From Eustoma russellianum (taxonomy: Eukaryota; Streptophyta; Magnoliopsida; Gentianales; Gentianaceae): a stretch of 64,000 bases of DNA. Under the pieces are notes generated by a model. The model was not told the DNA's origin. It did no database searches and was given only the letters and a program-made list of their open reading frames with translations. Position numbers and translations under genes: made by a program. Where the stretch lies: positions 11,827,360-11,891,359 of the forward strand of contig AP025045.1 in assembly GCA_036186865.1 (NCBI GenBank), written 5' to 3'. Below are positions 54,050 to 64,000 of the stretch, piece by piece (positions within the stretch are counted from its first letter, which is position 1; every line of letters starts with the position of its first letter).

Positions 54050-56737
54050 ATGGCCAGTAGCAATTCCGCATCTAGCAAGTCTAAAGGAGCCGAAACTGTT
54101 GACAATACTCAACAACAAATGCTGGAAATGCTTAAGAAACTCATGCACGACAATGAGATAATTAAGCATCGCTTGGAAGACGTGGAGCGAAGCTACAAAA
54201 CAAGTGATGGCCAAGGAACAAGCAGGGCCGTTCCACCACCACAACCAAGGCGCCATCCTCCGGAAGAAGTTGAGGACGATAACATTCGACCCCCACACAC
54301 AGAAGCGAGACGGTTTGCTCCTCCTACACAAGCAAGAAGGTACGCTCCAAGAAGGTACAATGATGATTACATTCCCTTTGAGCATGATGATTATGACTTT
54401 GATGACCACCATCCTCGTGGTTACCAAAGACGCCAAAATCCCCTTTTCCCACAAGATGACGATTTTCTCAAAACCAAAATAAGTATTCCCACGTTTTATG
54501 GTAAAAGTAATGCAGAGGAATATTTAGAATGGGAAACGAAAGTGGATTTGATCTTTTCTTGTACCAATTATAGTGAATTGCAAAAAGTGAGGTATGCTTC
54601 CATTGAATTTTCTGGTTATGCACTTAATTGGTGGACGAATTTGTGTCGAAATAGAACTAAGACGAGACAACCCCCAATCGCCACTTGGGAAGAAATGAAG
54701 TTTGAAATGCGTCAACGTTTTATTCCAAACAATTATGAGAGTTCTATTTTCACGAGTTTGCATAACTTACGACAAAGTTCCAAAAGTGTAGACGAGTATT
54801 ATAAAGAGTTAGAAATTTTGTTGGAAAGGTCTAACTTGCAGGAACCTGAAGAAGCCACCAAGGCTCGATTCTTACATGGTTTAAACAGGGAGATTGCGCA
54901 AAGGGTTGACCTTCAACCTTACCTCGACCTCACAACCATGGTCCATATGGCTGAGAAGATTGAAGCACAACTAAAGGTACGTAACTCCTCCAATTTCAAT
55001 TCCAATTATCGTACTAATCCATCTTCATCAAGATTTCACAACAAGCCTTCAGGAACAGGAAGTTCACGGCCTACAGGAGGCCAAGCACGTGACCAAGGAA
55101 CGTCACAAAGAATGGACAATCGTGTGCAATCCACACAAAGGAGAGATGAACGCACCCAACAAAAGGCTCCTACCGGAAATCCTTCGGATTCCTCAAACAG
55201 GTTTAGAGACATTAAATGTTATAAATGTCAAGGACGTGGTCACATAGGAAAAGAATGTCCTAATTCGAAAAGAATCATGTTAATTGAAGAGACAAACGAA
55301 TATGTGTCCGAGTCCGAGCATGAAAACGAGTCTGAACATGATAATGAAATTGAACCTGAAGAGGATCTAGGCACATTAGATGATTTTGACACTAAGGAGT
55401 TTCTTGTTGTGCATAGAGCTTTAAATGCATATCCGAAATTAGATGATCATGAACAACATAGAGAGAACATTTTCCATATTCATTGCATGATAAATGGTAA
55501 AGTGTGCACCATGATCATTGATTCCGGTTCTTGTGCGAATGTGGCTAGCATCGAATTAGTAAGAAAACTGAATTTGCCTATGACTAATCATCCGCATCCT
55601 TACAAACTTGCATGGCTAAATGACTGCGGTGAAGTTAGCGTAAGTAAACAATTTTTGATTTCTCTTAGCATTGGTAGTTACAAAGATGATGTTTTATATG
55701 ATGTCGCACCAATGCATGCTAGTCATATCTTACTTGGTAGGCCATGGCAATTTGATAGACATGTGACATATGATGGTTATTTGAATCGTTATTCTTTCAA
55801 ATTGAATGGCAAATTGTATAAACTGCATGCACTTCCACCACACAAAGTCCACGAGGATCACCAACGCATGTCCAAGTCTAGAGCTGATCCTAAGGAAAAA
55901 GAAGCCGAGAGAAAATTCGTGGAGTGTATGAAAAGTGAGAACAAAAAACAAGAGAGCAAGGGAAAAGAGGTAGTGCCCCTAAGTGTCAACGAGTCCAAAA
56001 AGAAGTGTGGGTATTTCGCAAAGAAAAGAGAGGTTACACGTGCACTCTATAACAACCAAACTGTCTTCATCATCATTCCAAAGTCGTGTCAACTTGCCCT
56101 TGAAGAACTCCCACGAAACTTACCTACCTCAGTTGCGTCCCTTATCCAAGAATATGAAGTTCTATTTCCTTCCGAACCACCATCCGGATTACCACCCATT
56201 AGAGGGATAGAACACCAAATCGACTTTGTCCCAGGAGCCGTGTTACCCAATCGCCCAGCCTATCGAGCAAACCCCGAAGAAACCAAAGAAATCCAAAGGC
56301 AAGTAGAAGAGCTCCTAGCTAGTGGACAAATCCGAGAGAGTCTGAGCCCATCTGCCGTCCCAGTCATTTTAGTACCCAAAAAGGATGGAACGTGGAGAAT
56401 GTGTACCGATTGCCGAGCCATAAACAAGATTACCGTCAAGTATAGGTACCCCATACCTAGGCTAGACGATATGTTAGACATGTTGCACGGATCCAAATTC
56501 TTCACCAAAATCGACCTTAAGCATGGGTACTTCCAGGTACGCATTCGAGAAGGGGACGAATGGAAGACTGCATTCAAAACCAAGTTTGGGCTCTATGAGT
56601 GGCTAGTGATGCCCTTCGGGCTCACCAACGCCCCTAGTACCTTTATGAGGCTAATGAATGAAGTCTTACGTGCGTTCATAGGACGCTTTGTCGTTGTCTA
56701 TTTCGATGATATCCTAATCTATTCCCACACCATATAA
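54050..56737 (+). pseudogene. Second gag-pol of D1: Gag, protease, RT up to nonsense codon
   Basis: ATG at 54050 (M-A-S-S-N-S). Gag core, CCHC, protease with normal D-S-G, RT including Y-F-D-D-I-L. A TAA at 56735-56737 replaces the Glu codon present in D2 (after Y-S-H-T-I), so the product would end inside RT. Upstream domains look intact and are nearly identical to the first copy where both exist. Confidence 0.93.
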
Positions 56738-57430
56738 GATCATCTTGACCACATTAGAGCCGTTTTTGAAAAGCTTAAGCAAGAACAACTTTACGCCAAC
56801 TTTAAGAAGTGCTCTTTCTGTTTAGAACGCGTAGTTTTTCTAGGCTTTGTCATTTCGGCTGAGGGAGTAGAGATGGATGAGGAAAAGGTTAGGTCAATTG
56901 TGGAGTGGCCTATACCTAAGAATGTAGGGGAAGTTCGCAGTTTTCATGGATTAGCAAGCTTTTATAGACGCTTTGTCAAAGATTTTTCCTCCATAGCTGC
57001 GCCCCTAAACGAAATTGTGAAAAAAGATGTGCCTTTTAGGTGGGAAGAGCCACAACAACAGGCATTTGATGAACTCAAACGTAGGCTGACCACTGCACCC
57101 ATACTTAGACTACCAAATTTTGACGAGACCTTTGAGATCGAGTGTGATGCAAGTGGAGTAGGTATAGGCGCAGTTTTGGCCCAAAGTAAGAAACCCATAG
57201 CCTACTTTAGTGAAAAGTTGAAAGGAGCATCATTGAATTACTCTACCTATGATAAGGAACTTTATGCCCTTGTGAGATCCCTACAAACTTGGCAACACTA
57301 TCTTCAACCTAAAGAGTTTGTGATCCACACTGACCACGAAAGCCTTAAGTATCTTAAAGGGCAAGGAAAGCTGAACAAAAGACATGCCAAATGGGTAGAG
57401 TTCATAGAACAATTCCCTTACGTGATTTAA
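56738..57430 (+). pseudogene. Second gag-pol of D1: RT end and RNase H
   Basis: Same frame as the upstream piece beyond the nonsense codon: D-H-L-D-H-I-R-A-V-F-E-K-L, RNase H C-D-A-S-G, D-K-E-L-Y and H-T-D-H-E. One extra T near 57425 shifts the frame and gives the stop at 57428-57430. Confidence 0.92.
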
Positions 57431-58934
57431 GTACAAGCAAGGAAAGGATAATATAGTTGCCGATGCCCTCTCTAGGAGATACACGTTAGTGACTACATTA
57501 TCTTCCCGCTTCTTAGGATTTGAATCACTTGACTTGTACCCCAATGACCATGACTTTGGCACCATATTCGAGGCATGTAAAGAAGCACCATTTGGAAAAT
57601 TTTACATACATGAGGGTTATCTTTTCAAAGAACAAAAATTGTGCGTTCCCCAATCATCCCTACGAGAAGCATTGACCAGAGAAGCCCATGGGGGAGGTTT
57701 AATGGGTCATTTCGGAGTGTTCAAAACCCTTGAAACTCTTAAAGAACATTTCTATTGGCCCCACATGAGAGTAGACGTCGAGAGGTTGTGTGGTAGTTGC
57801 ATCACTTGCAAACAAGCAAAATCCAAATCCCAACCACATGGCCTTTACACGCCTTTACCCGTCCCTGATTCCCCTTGGATTGACATTTCTATGGACTTTG
57901 TTTTAGGACTTCCTAGGTCTCGGGGAGGACGCGATAGCATTTATGTTGTGGTTGACCGATTTTCAAAAATGGCACATTTCATTGCATGTAGGAAAGTTGA
58001 TGATGCCACACATGTTGCTGATTTGTTCTTCAAAGAAATTGTTAGATTGCATGGCATGCCACGTACAATTGTAAGTGATAGAGATACGAAATTTTTGAGT
58101 CATTTTTGGCGTGTTTTGTGGGCTAAACTTGGTACACAACTGTTGTTTTCCACCACCGCACACCCACAAACTGATGGACAAACTGAAGTCGTTAATCGTA
58201 CTCTTTCTCAACTTTTGCGTGCCATTTTGCAAAAACACATTAAACATTGGGAAGATTGTTTACCATATATCGAATTTGCATATAATAGGAGCGTCCATCA
58301 CGGTACTTTGCATAGTCCATTTGAAATCGTGTATGGCTTTAATCCCTTGTCTCCTATTGATTTGATTCCTATTCCCGTGCATGAACGTTCTAGTCTTGAT
58401 GGTAAACAAAAAGCGGACAACATAAAGAAATTGCACGAACAAGTTAAAACACAACTAGAAAAGAAAAACAAAGCTTATGAAAGACGAGCTAACAAACATC
58501 GGAAAAGAGTTGTGTTCAAACCTGGAGATTTAGTGTGGTTACATTTGCGTAAAGAAAGATTTCCCAATGAAAGAAAGTCAAAATTGATGCCTCGAGGAGA
58601 TGGACCCTTTAAAGTATTGAAACGCATAGGTGACAACGCATACATCCTTGATCTTCCCGACAGGTATGGTTCAGTTTCACCTACTTTTAATGTTGCTGAT
58701 CTCACCCCTTTCAACGATGACCTTTTTGATTCGAGGACGAATCCTCTTGAGGAGGGGGGGATTGATGAGGATCAAGGGTCCGATGAGGATCAAGGGCCCC
58801 ATCAAGAGGTCAAAGGTCCTATAACAAGAAGGAGGGCAAAGGAACTTTGTCATCAAGTTGCCACCTTCTTGTACAAGCATGTTCAAGATGAACCTAAGAC
58901 TCCTTGGGTTCATTTCATTGAACCTTCAACTTGA
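57427..58934 (+). pseudogene. Second gag-pol of D1: RNase H end, integrase, LTR-encoded tail
   Basis: After the +1 shift the frame carries A-D-A-L-S-R-R, the integrase zinc finger, S-M-D-F, V-S-D-R-D-T, Q-T-E-V-V-N and the GPF/Y-type module (G-D-G-P-F-K). It then passes a seven-G polypurine tract in frame and goes on in the 3' LTR for 57 codons with G-P-I-T-R-R-R-A-K-E-L, F-L-Y-K-H-V-Q-D-E-P and W-V-H-F-I to a stop at 58932-58934. One codon near 57528 is missing relative to D2. Confidence 0.93.
58748..58762 (+). promoter_or_regulatory. Polypurine tract of D1, seven G
   Basis: TGAGGAGGGGGGGAT directly before the 3' LTR at 58763. The G run is one base longer than in A1 and D2, which keeps the LTR tail in frame. 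Confidence 0.85.
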
Positions 58935-60232
58935 GCATGTATCACATGCACGTCTACACTCTTTGTTTCTTTAAATTTTATCTTGTGTCTTGTGATCTTT
59001 GTTTTATGTCTTTTCTTTGTAGGTAAATTAGGTACATGGAATGTTTGAAGAGAATGTTTCAAGAGAATGTTTCAAGAGAATGTTTCAAGAGAATGTTTGA
59101 AGAGAATGTTGAAGAGAATGTTTCAAGAGAATGTTTCAAAGAGAATGTTTGTCTATGCTAAGACAAATTCAAAGGTGTCCAAGATAGAAAGCTCTTGATC
59201 AAGTTGAAATCATCTTCATTATCCATAAAGAGGGGGGCGGCCACTTTAAATTGAAGGATAACATCTCACTTGAATTTGAACTTGAAGATAAACTTGAATT
59301 CAAATTCAAGCATAATTTGAATTCAAGTTTCAACCAATTTGAGGCATACATTTCAAAAAGGATTAGGCTATCATCTCAAAGAAGTCACACGCCAACATGA
59401 AGTCATCACACGCCAATGTTTGAAGCAAAGATGAGATGGCAATTCAAATTTGAATCCAAGTTTAAAATTCAAGTTCAAGTTAAACTCAATCTCCAACCAG
59501 CATTTGAATTCAACATCTCAACCAATCGAAGACATCTCACATGCCTAGATAAGCATCCACACGCCACTTGAAGATCAAAAAGGATGGGATTATGATTCAA
59601 AGATTGAATTCAAGTTTGAAGTCAAATTGAATCCAATCTTCAACTAGCCTTTGAATGCAAAGTCAACCACATCTCCAACGCCAATTTCAGCATCTCCAAC
59701 GCCAATTTCTTCACCAAACATGACTAGATTCATTGAAGATAACATCTTTCAAGCATTTCAAGTTTTAGCTAGAATTATCTTAGTTTAAATTTTCAAGCAA
59801 AGTTCAAATTTAAACATTTGTTAGATAGCTTTATTTGAATTATCTCTAGCCATTTTCAAGCTAAAGGGGGCGTCTACTAGGCCTATAAATAGACCCCTTT
59901 GGCTGGTTGTAAACTCACCTTTCGATGAATAACAATTCTTGATATTTTCTTCACTTTGAGTGATACTTTGTTTTCTTGGTTTTGCATTAAAAACCTAAGT
60001 TAAGATCATTCAAAGTTGAGCGATTTGAAGGTATTGCCATTGCTAGAAGGTGCCGTCCAGGAGGGCCATCTTGGTTTGCCTGATCAACGACCATCTTATA
60101 GTGTTGGTCTTGCTCGTTGTCCACACGTTTGATCACTAAGGAAGCAAGGGGAAGTTTACTTCTTTGTGCCTAACCCTTTGTGAAGGACGTTTGGAAGGTG
60201 GAATTGTTGGAGCCCACGAGTTGCACGCATCA
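58763..60232 (+). repeat. 3' LTR of D1 (1470 bp)
   Basis: Partner of 46245-47688; 13-bp array at 59039-59154 with eight units. TATAAATA at 59884-59891. Confidence 0.95.
59039..59154 (+). repeat. 13-bp minisatellite in D1 3' LTR (eight units)
   Basis: Exactly 26 bp (two units) longer than in the 5' LTR, which accounts for the whole LTR length difference. Confidence 0.92.
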
Positions 60233-60237
60233 GTTTT
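60233..60237. repeat. TSD of D1, right copy (GTTTT)
   Basis: Identical to 46240-46244. Confidence 0.92.
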
Positions 60238-61000
60238 GATACAAACTAAACTAACTTGTTTTGTTTTGACTTTAAGTTATCTATTCTACTTTGTTTTTGT
60301 TTTGGTTTTCGTTTTTATGATGCAAACAGTTTCTAAACTAGATGGTACTAGATGCAAGTCTTTATATTCTACTCAACAAACGTTTATCAACTAAAAACTA
60401 GGCAGCAAACATAGTTAACTAAAACTACTTTTTTTGTTCTTTAGTTTTCAGATTTTCTTGTTCTTAACTAAACAACCAACTAAACCTTTAAACTATGTTG
60501 TAAACTAGTCTAACTAAGCTAAATAAGGCAGCAACTAAAACGTCTAAAACAGTTTGTACACAACTACTAAAAACAGAATTTAATGACTTGATTACAAACT
60601 AAACTACCAACTAATCTATTTTTGTGTTCAAAGTTTTCTGTTTTAAGGACTTCAACTAAACTACCGTTTAAACTTCTAGATTAGGACCTAATGAACATTG
60701 TCTAAGCTAGATTGAACAAAAACAACAAGTTACACACGGTTTTAATCTAAACTACACAAACGGATTCTAACAACATTTAAGTCTAGCCTAAGTTCTTTTT
60801 GTGGTGTTTTCGGTTTTTGCTACTTAAACTAACTTACCAAACTGTTGTAAACTAACTAATAAACACTTTAAAACATAAAGTAACTATCTAAATTAACAGA
60901 TTCTAAATGGACATAAAAACAGTCTACTATACGGTTTTGGGCAGCATCATTCATATGCAAGTTTAAACAATGTAAACATGAATAGAAGACTAACCAAAGC
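60238..61000 (-). other. B2 leader, PBS-proximal part
   Basis: No gene seen. Continues the B2 leader from 46244 and matches the B1 leader. The PBS and LTR edge expected near 61000 are missing: the sequence goes from AAAGCTCT straight to CTAG/CTCGAAAACG inside the LTR. Confidence 0.82.
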
Positions 61001-62207
61001 TCTAGCTCGAAAACGTTTCCAAGACTTTGTCTTCTATTCCAAACTGATTTGAACCTCGGCTATGGCAAAGAATATCACAATGACACCCCTTGAACTGTAA
61101 CCGTTTGTCCTTGGCTCAATTCATGCCAACACCTCTTCCTCTTTGGCAATCCAACACATCTAAAACCTCATTGAGACCCTAAGATGCTGTAAACCAAAAA
61201 TGAAGTAAATACTAACAAGTTCTAGGCTATGAACTTGAGAGAAACTGATTAGTGGTTTAAACTTCAACTAGAAAAGTTGAGAATTCCTTAAAGGAAATTT
61301 TGATTGAAATGTTTTTGAAAATGTGGTTGTTTTTACATTCAGGTTCCTAACCTACTCTTATAACAAACAAAAATTACAAAGGGTACAAGGTTTAAAATAC
61401 AAAGTACAAGTCTAAAAAGAACATGCTTGCTTTTGAACAATTTTGGTTCCAAGAAAGCTGGTTTGTTTGCCGTTGCTTCCATGCTTGTTTTCAGCCTCAA
61501 TTTTGATTGGATAATACTTTGAGCAGCTTGGTTTGAATTCTCTTTGATTGGTTGCAAGTTTGTCTTTGAATTTTCAAACAACTCTTGCGTGAATTATGCC
61601 TTAAACTTCAAGGATCTGATTGGTTCATTCTTTGTGCTACTTGCTTGCTTGTCTCCAACTTGTTTTTGATTGGTTTGAACATTTGCAAGACTTCTTCCTA
61701 TTGGTTAAAGCTTTGAGCAGCTTGTCCATCCTTGTTTGCATGGAGAACAATTCTTGAATTTGACATGAGTGCTTGTCACCTCCTTGCTTGTAAGCTACTT
61801 GCTTATCACCTTCTTGCTTGAACAAAAATTCAGGTTCTAATTGCATTTTCAAGCTAAGTACGTGTACCTGAAAGACAAGGCAATAATACAACACAAACTA
61901 TCCTAAAACAAGGTTAACCAACCAACAATATTAAAAAGAACAACTAAAGATATGTACAACATGCTTTTGATACAACTAGATCAAAGCTTGTATCATATAA
62001 ACCCAATGGACATCATCTCTGCTTGGTTCATCCTCTTCATGCCTATAAAGAAATGATTCAACACAATGTAACAACTTCTTAGCCATACTCCTTGTCATGG
62101 GACCTGTGCGGGGCAGTGAGGTGTCATCATCATTGTTCGTATTCACAAGGTTAGGCTGTAGCTCATCATCATTGTTTGTATTCACAAGGTTAGGCTGTAG
62201 CTCATCA
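61001..62207 (-). repeat. 5' LTR of B2, PBS end deleted
   Basis: Matches the B2 3' LTR from about base 25 on and ends GTAGCTCATCA at 62207. Contains the tail-coding segment (about 61976-62207, minus: G-P-M-T-R-S-M-A-K-K-L, F-L-Y-R-H, D-E-P, W-V) with a 39-bp in-frame duplication. Confidence 0.88.
62128..62205 (-). repeat. 39-bp tandem duplication in B2 5' LTR
   Basis: Two copies (62128-62166, 62167-62205) with one difference. Keeps frame and doubles the 13-residue D-E-L-Q-P-N-L-V-N-T-N-N-D unit at the start of the tail. Confidence 0.9.
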
Positions 62208-62212
62208 TAAAA
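62208..62212. repeat. TSD of B2, right copy (TAAAA)
   Basis: Matches 19763-19767; followed by the resumed B3 LTR. Confidence 0.9.
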
Positions 62213-62999
62213 CCTCATTGAGACCCTAAGATGCTGTAAACCATAAATGAAGTAAATACTAACAAGTTCTAGGCTATGAACTTTGAAAGAAACCGTTTAG
62301 TGGTTTAAACATCAACTAGAAAAGTTGAGAATTCCTTAAAGGAAATTTTGATTGAAATGTTTTTGAATTGTGGTCATCTTTACATTCAGGTTCCTAAGCT
62401 ATTTAAAACCAAATTATGCCTTAATCAGCCGTCTTCTTCAAGGAGTTGATTGGATCAATTTTTTTTGCTGCTTGCTTGCTTGTCTCCAACTTGTTTTTGA
62501 TTGGTTTGAACATTTGCAAGACTTCTTCCAATTGGTTCATGCTTTGAGCAGCTTGTCCATCCATGTTTGGCGTGAAGAACAATTCAGATTTTTGACATGT
62601 ATGCTTGTCACCTCCTTGCTTGTAAGCTACTTGCTTGTCACCACCTTGCTTGAACAAAAATTCAGATTCTAATTGCATTTTCAAGCTAAGTACGTGTACC
62701 TGAAAATAAGGCAATAATACGACACAAACTATCCTAAAACAAGGTTAACCAACCAACAATATTAACAAGAACAACTAAAGATATGTACAACATGTTTTTG
62801 ATACAACTAGATCAAAGCTTGTATGATATAAACCCAATGGACATCATCTCTGCTTGGTTCATCCTCTTCATGCCTATAAAGAAATGATTCAACACAATCC
62901 AACAACTTCTTAGCCATACTCCTTGTCATGGGACCTGTGCGGGGTAGTGAGGTGTCATCATCAGTGTTTGTATCCACAAGGTTAGGCCGTAGCTCATCA
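62213..62999 (-). repeat. 3' LTR of B3, remainder, with internal deletion
   Basis: Starts CCTCATTGAGACCC and ends GTAGCTCATCA. Relative to the B2 LTR about 190-200 bp are missing near 62405 (between CTATTTAAAACC and AAATTATGCC). Confidence 0.88.
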
Positions 63000-64000
63000 T
63001 TCCCTCCCACTTGAGAAGGATTCGTCCTCGAATCTGAATCAATACTGAATGGAGAAAGGTCAGCAACATTAAAAGTTTTAAAGATAGGACCATACCTTTC
63101 TTCAGGAAGATCGAGAACATATGCATTATCACCAAGCCGTTTCAACACTTTGAACGGTCCATCGCCTCTTGGCTTCAACTTTGAGTCCCTTTCCTTAGGG
63201 AATCTTTCTTTCCTCAAGTGTAACCACACAAGATCACCAGTCTCAAATATAACAACTTTACGATTGGCATACACTTTATTCTTAGCTTCAAGTTGTGACT
63301 TAACCTTTTCATGCAATTCTTTCACAAGTTTTGCTTTTCGTTCACCATCTAAACTAACACGTTCATGAACAGGTATGGGAACAAGATCAAGCGGGGACAA
63401 AGGGTTAAAGCCATAAACAACTTCAAAAGGAGAATGCAATGTTCCACTATAAACAACTCTATTGTATGCAAACTCAATATAAGCTAAGCAGTCTTCCCAA
63501 TTCTTTAAGTTCTTTTGAATGACAACACGTAACCGTTGAGACAAAGTTCTATTAACAACTTCAGTTTGACCATCGGTTTGTGGGTGAGCAGTTGTAGAAA
63601 ATAACAATTTAGTACCAAGTCTACTCCACAAAACACGCCAGAAATTACTTAGAAACTTTGTATCTCTATCACTAACAATTGTACGTGGCATGCCATGCAA
63701 TCTAACAATCTCCTTAAAGAACAAATCAGCAATATGAATAGCATCATCAACTTTCTTACATGCAATGAAATGTGCCATTTTGGAAAATCTATCAACAATA
63801 ACAAAGATTCTATCTTTACCAGTTTTGGATCGAGGCAATCCCAATACAAAGTCCATAGAAAGATCAGTCCAAGGTGAGCTTGGAACAGATAAGGGAGTGT
63901 ACAATCCATGTGGTTGTGTTCTAGATTTTGCTTGTTTGCAAGTAATACATTGGTCACATACCTTATCAACATGTGCTTTCATATGCGGCCAGAAGAATTG
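62807..64000 (-). CDS. B3 integrase with LTR-encoded tail, partial at window edge
   Basis: C-terminal part of gag-pol, frame open to the edge. Seen from the edge: F-F-W-P-H-M, zinc-finger C-D-Q-C-I-T-C, S-M-D-F, V-S-D-R-D-T, Q-T-E-V-V-N, GPF/Y-type module (G-D-G-P-F-K). It continues over the PPT (S-Q-V-G-G-N-D-E) into the LTR with G-P-M-T-R-S-M-A-K-K-L, F-L-Y-R-H-E-E-D-E-P and W-V-Y-I-I, stop at 62807. A four-codon gap near 63262 against B1 lies in the linker before the GPF/Y module. No frameshift seen in this part. An internal Met at 63982 is not a real start. Confidence 0.93.
   Translation of the reverse strand, partial: QFFWPHMKAHVDKVCDQCITCKQAKSRTQPHGLYTPLSVPSSPWTDLSMDFVLGLPRSKTGKDRIFVIVDRFSKMAHFIACKKVDDAIHIADLFFKEIVRLHGMPRTIVSDRDTKFLSNFWRVLWSRLGTKLLFSTTAHPQTDGQTEVVNRTLSQRLRVVIQKNLKNWEDCLAYIEFAYNRVVYSGTLHSPFEVVYGFNPLSPLDLVPIPVHERVSLDGERKAKLVKELHEKVKSQLEAKNKVYANRKVVIFETGDLVWLHLRKERFPKERDSKLKPRGDGPFKVLKRLGDNAYVLDLPEERYGPIFKTFNVADLSPFSIDSDSRTNPSQVGGNDELRPNLVDTNTDDDTSLPRTGPMTRSMAKKLLDCVESFLYRHEEDEPSRDDVHWVYIIQALI
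63000..63013 (-). promoter_or_regulatory. Polypurine tract of B3
   Basis: Minus strand CAAGTGGGAGGGAA ends at the LTR edge 62999. Confidence 0.85.

Larger units (their letters stand above)
46245..60232 (+). mobile_element. Element D1: composite Ty3/gypsy (D family) with internal truncated LTR
   Basis: 13,988 bp between GTTTT duplications (46240-46244 and 60233-60237). Order: LTR 46245-47688, PBS, leader, gag-protease 49382-51211, truncated different LTR 51212-52364, PBS, leader, gag-pol 54050-58934, LTR 58763-60232. The outer LTRs differ by about five substitutions and two 13-bp units; the inner LTR is clearly more diverged. So the outer pair belongs together and the inner block is foreign to it. 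Confidence 0.9.
19768..62207 (-). mobile_element. Element B2: Ty3/gypsy (B family), degenerate, host of D2, C1 and D1
   Basis: Minus-strand element whose own sequence is only: 3' LTR piece 19768-20391, gag pieces 20396-20431 and 29538-30139, leader 45250-46244 and 60238-61000, 5' LTR about 61001-62207. Most of pol and half of the 3' LTR are deleted at 20391-20396. TAAAA flanks both outer edges. The other 38 kb are three later insertions. Confidence 0.88.
19590..64000 (-). mobile_element. Element B3: Ty3/gypsy (B family), outer gypsy layer, open at right edge
   Basis: Minus-strand element inserted in the copia integrase. Its 3' LTR is split by B2 into 19590-19767 and 62213-62999. The PPT (63000-63012) and integrase gene (62807-64000) follow and run off the window. 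The left flank ATTAG (19585-19589) should be the TSD; the partner is outside. Confidence 0.9.

Overview
The window is plant nuclear DNA, most likely from a eudicot, and nearly all of it is LTR retrotransposon. Reasons: Ty3/gypsy polyproteins (Gag, CCHC knuckle, protease, RT, RNase H, integrase), LTRs that begin TGAT and end ATCA, primer binding sites matching initiator methionine tRNA (TGGTATCAGAGC), 5-bp target-site duplications (TSDs) and a decayed Ty1/copia SIRE-type element. I see no host gene, tRNA or rRNA. The species cannot be named from the sequence. The gypsy Gag/PR/RT/INT proteins and an integrase C-terminus that continues into the LTR resemble the CRM (centromeric chromovirus) lineage; that placement is an inference.

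Left block, 1-12671 (minus strand). Element A0 runs in from the left edge (gag, leader, PBS, 5' LTR). A complete sister element, A1 (2567-11351, TSD AAATC), sits inside the A0 5' LTR. A1 has two LTRs of equal length (1395 bp) with only three differences seen by eye, and an open 1610-codon gag-pol. It is the youngest and best preserved element here.

Middle, 12672-19589. Non-coding AT-rich DNA with a TA microsatellite, a 43-bp tandem duplication and two palindromic repeats. Then comes the 5' part of a SIRE-like copia element (plus strand), broken by many frameshifts and cut inside its integrase.

Right block, 19590-64000: a nest five levels deep. Copia is interrupted by B3 (gypsy, minus; its integrase runs off the right edge). 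B2 (19768-62207, TSD TAAAA) sits in the B3 LTR. B2 carries three insertions: D2 (20432-29532, minus, TSD CAAAT/CAATT), C1 (30140-45244, plus, TSD CCCAT) and D1 (46245-60232, plus, TSD GTTTT). B1 (30561-39684, minus, TSD TGAAC) sits in the 5' LTR of C1. C1 is a non-autonomous relative of B with a diverged Gag and an acidic ORF but no pol. D1 is a composite: LTR, gag, truncated foreign LTR, second gag-pol, LTR, all within one TSD pair.

Most notable: the A, B and D LTRs, although unlike each other, each encode a similar tail of the polyprotein (G-P-x-T-R ... F-L-x-[KR]-H-x-x-D-E-P ... W-V). In A1 and D2 the polypurine tract has six G and the tail lies in the -1 frame, with an in-phase G GGG GGA heptamer at the junction. 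In D1 it has seven G and the tail is in frame.
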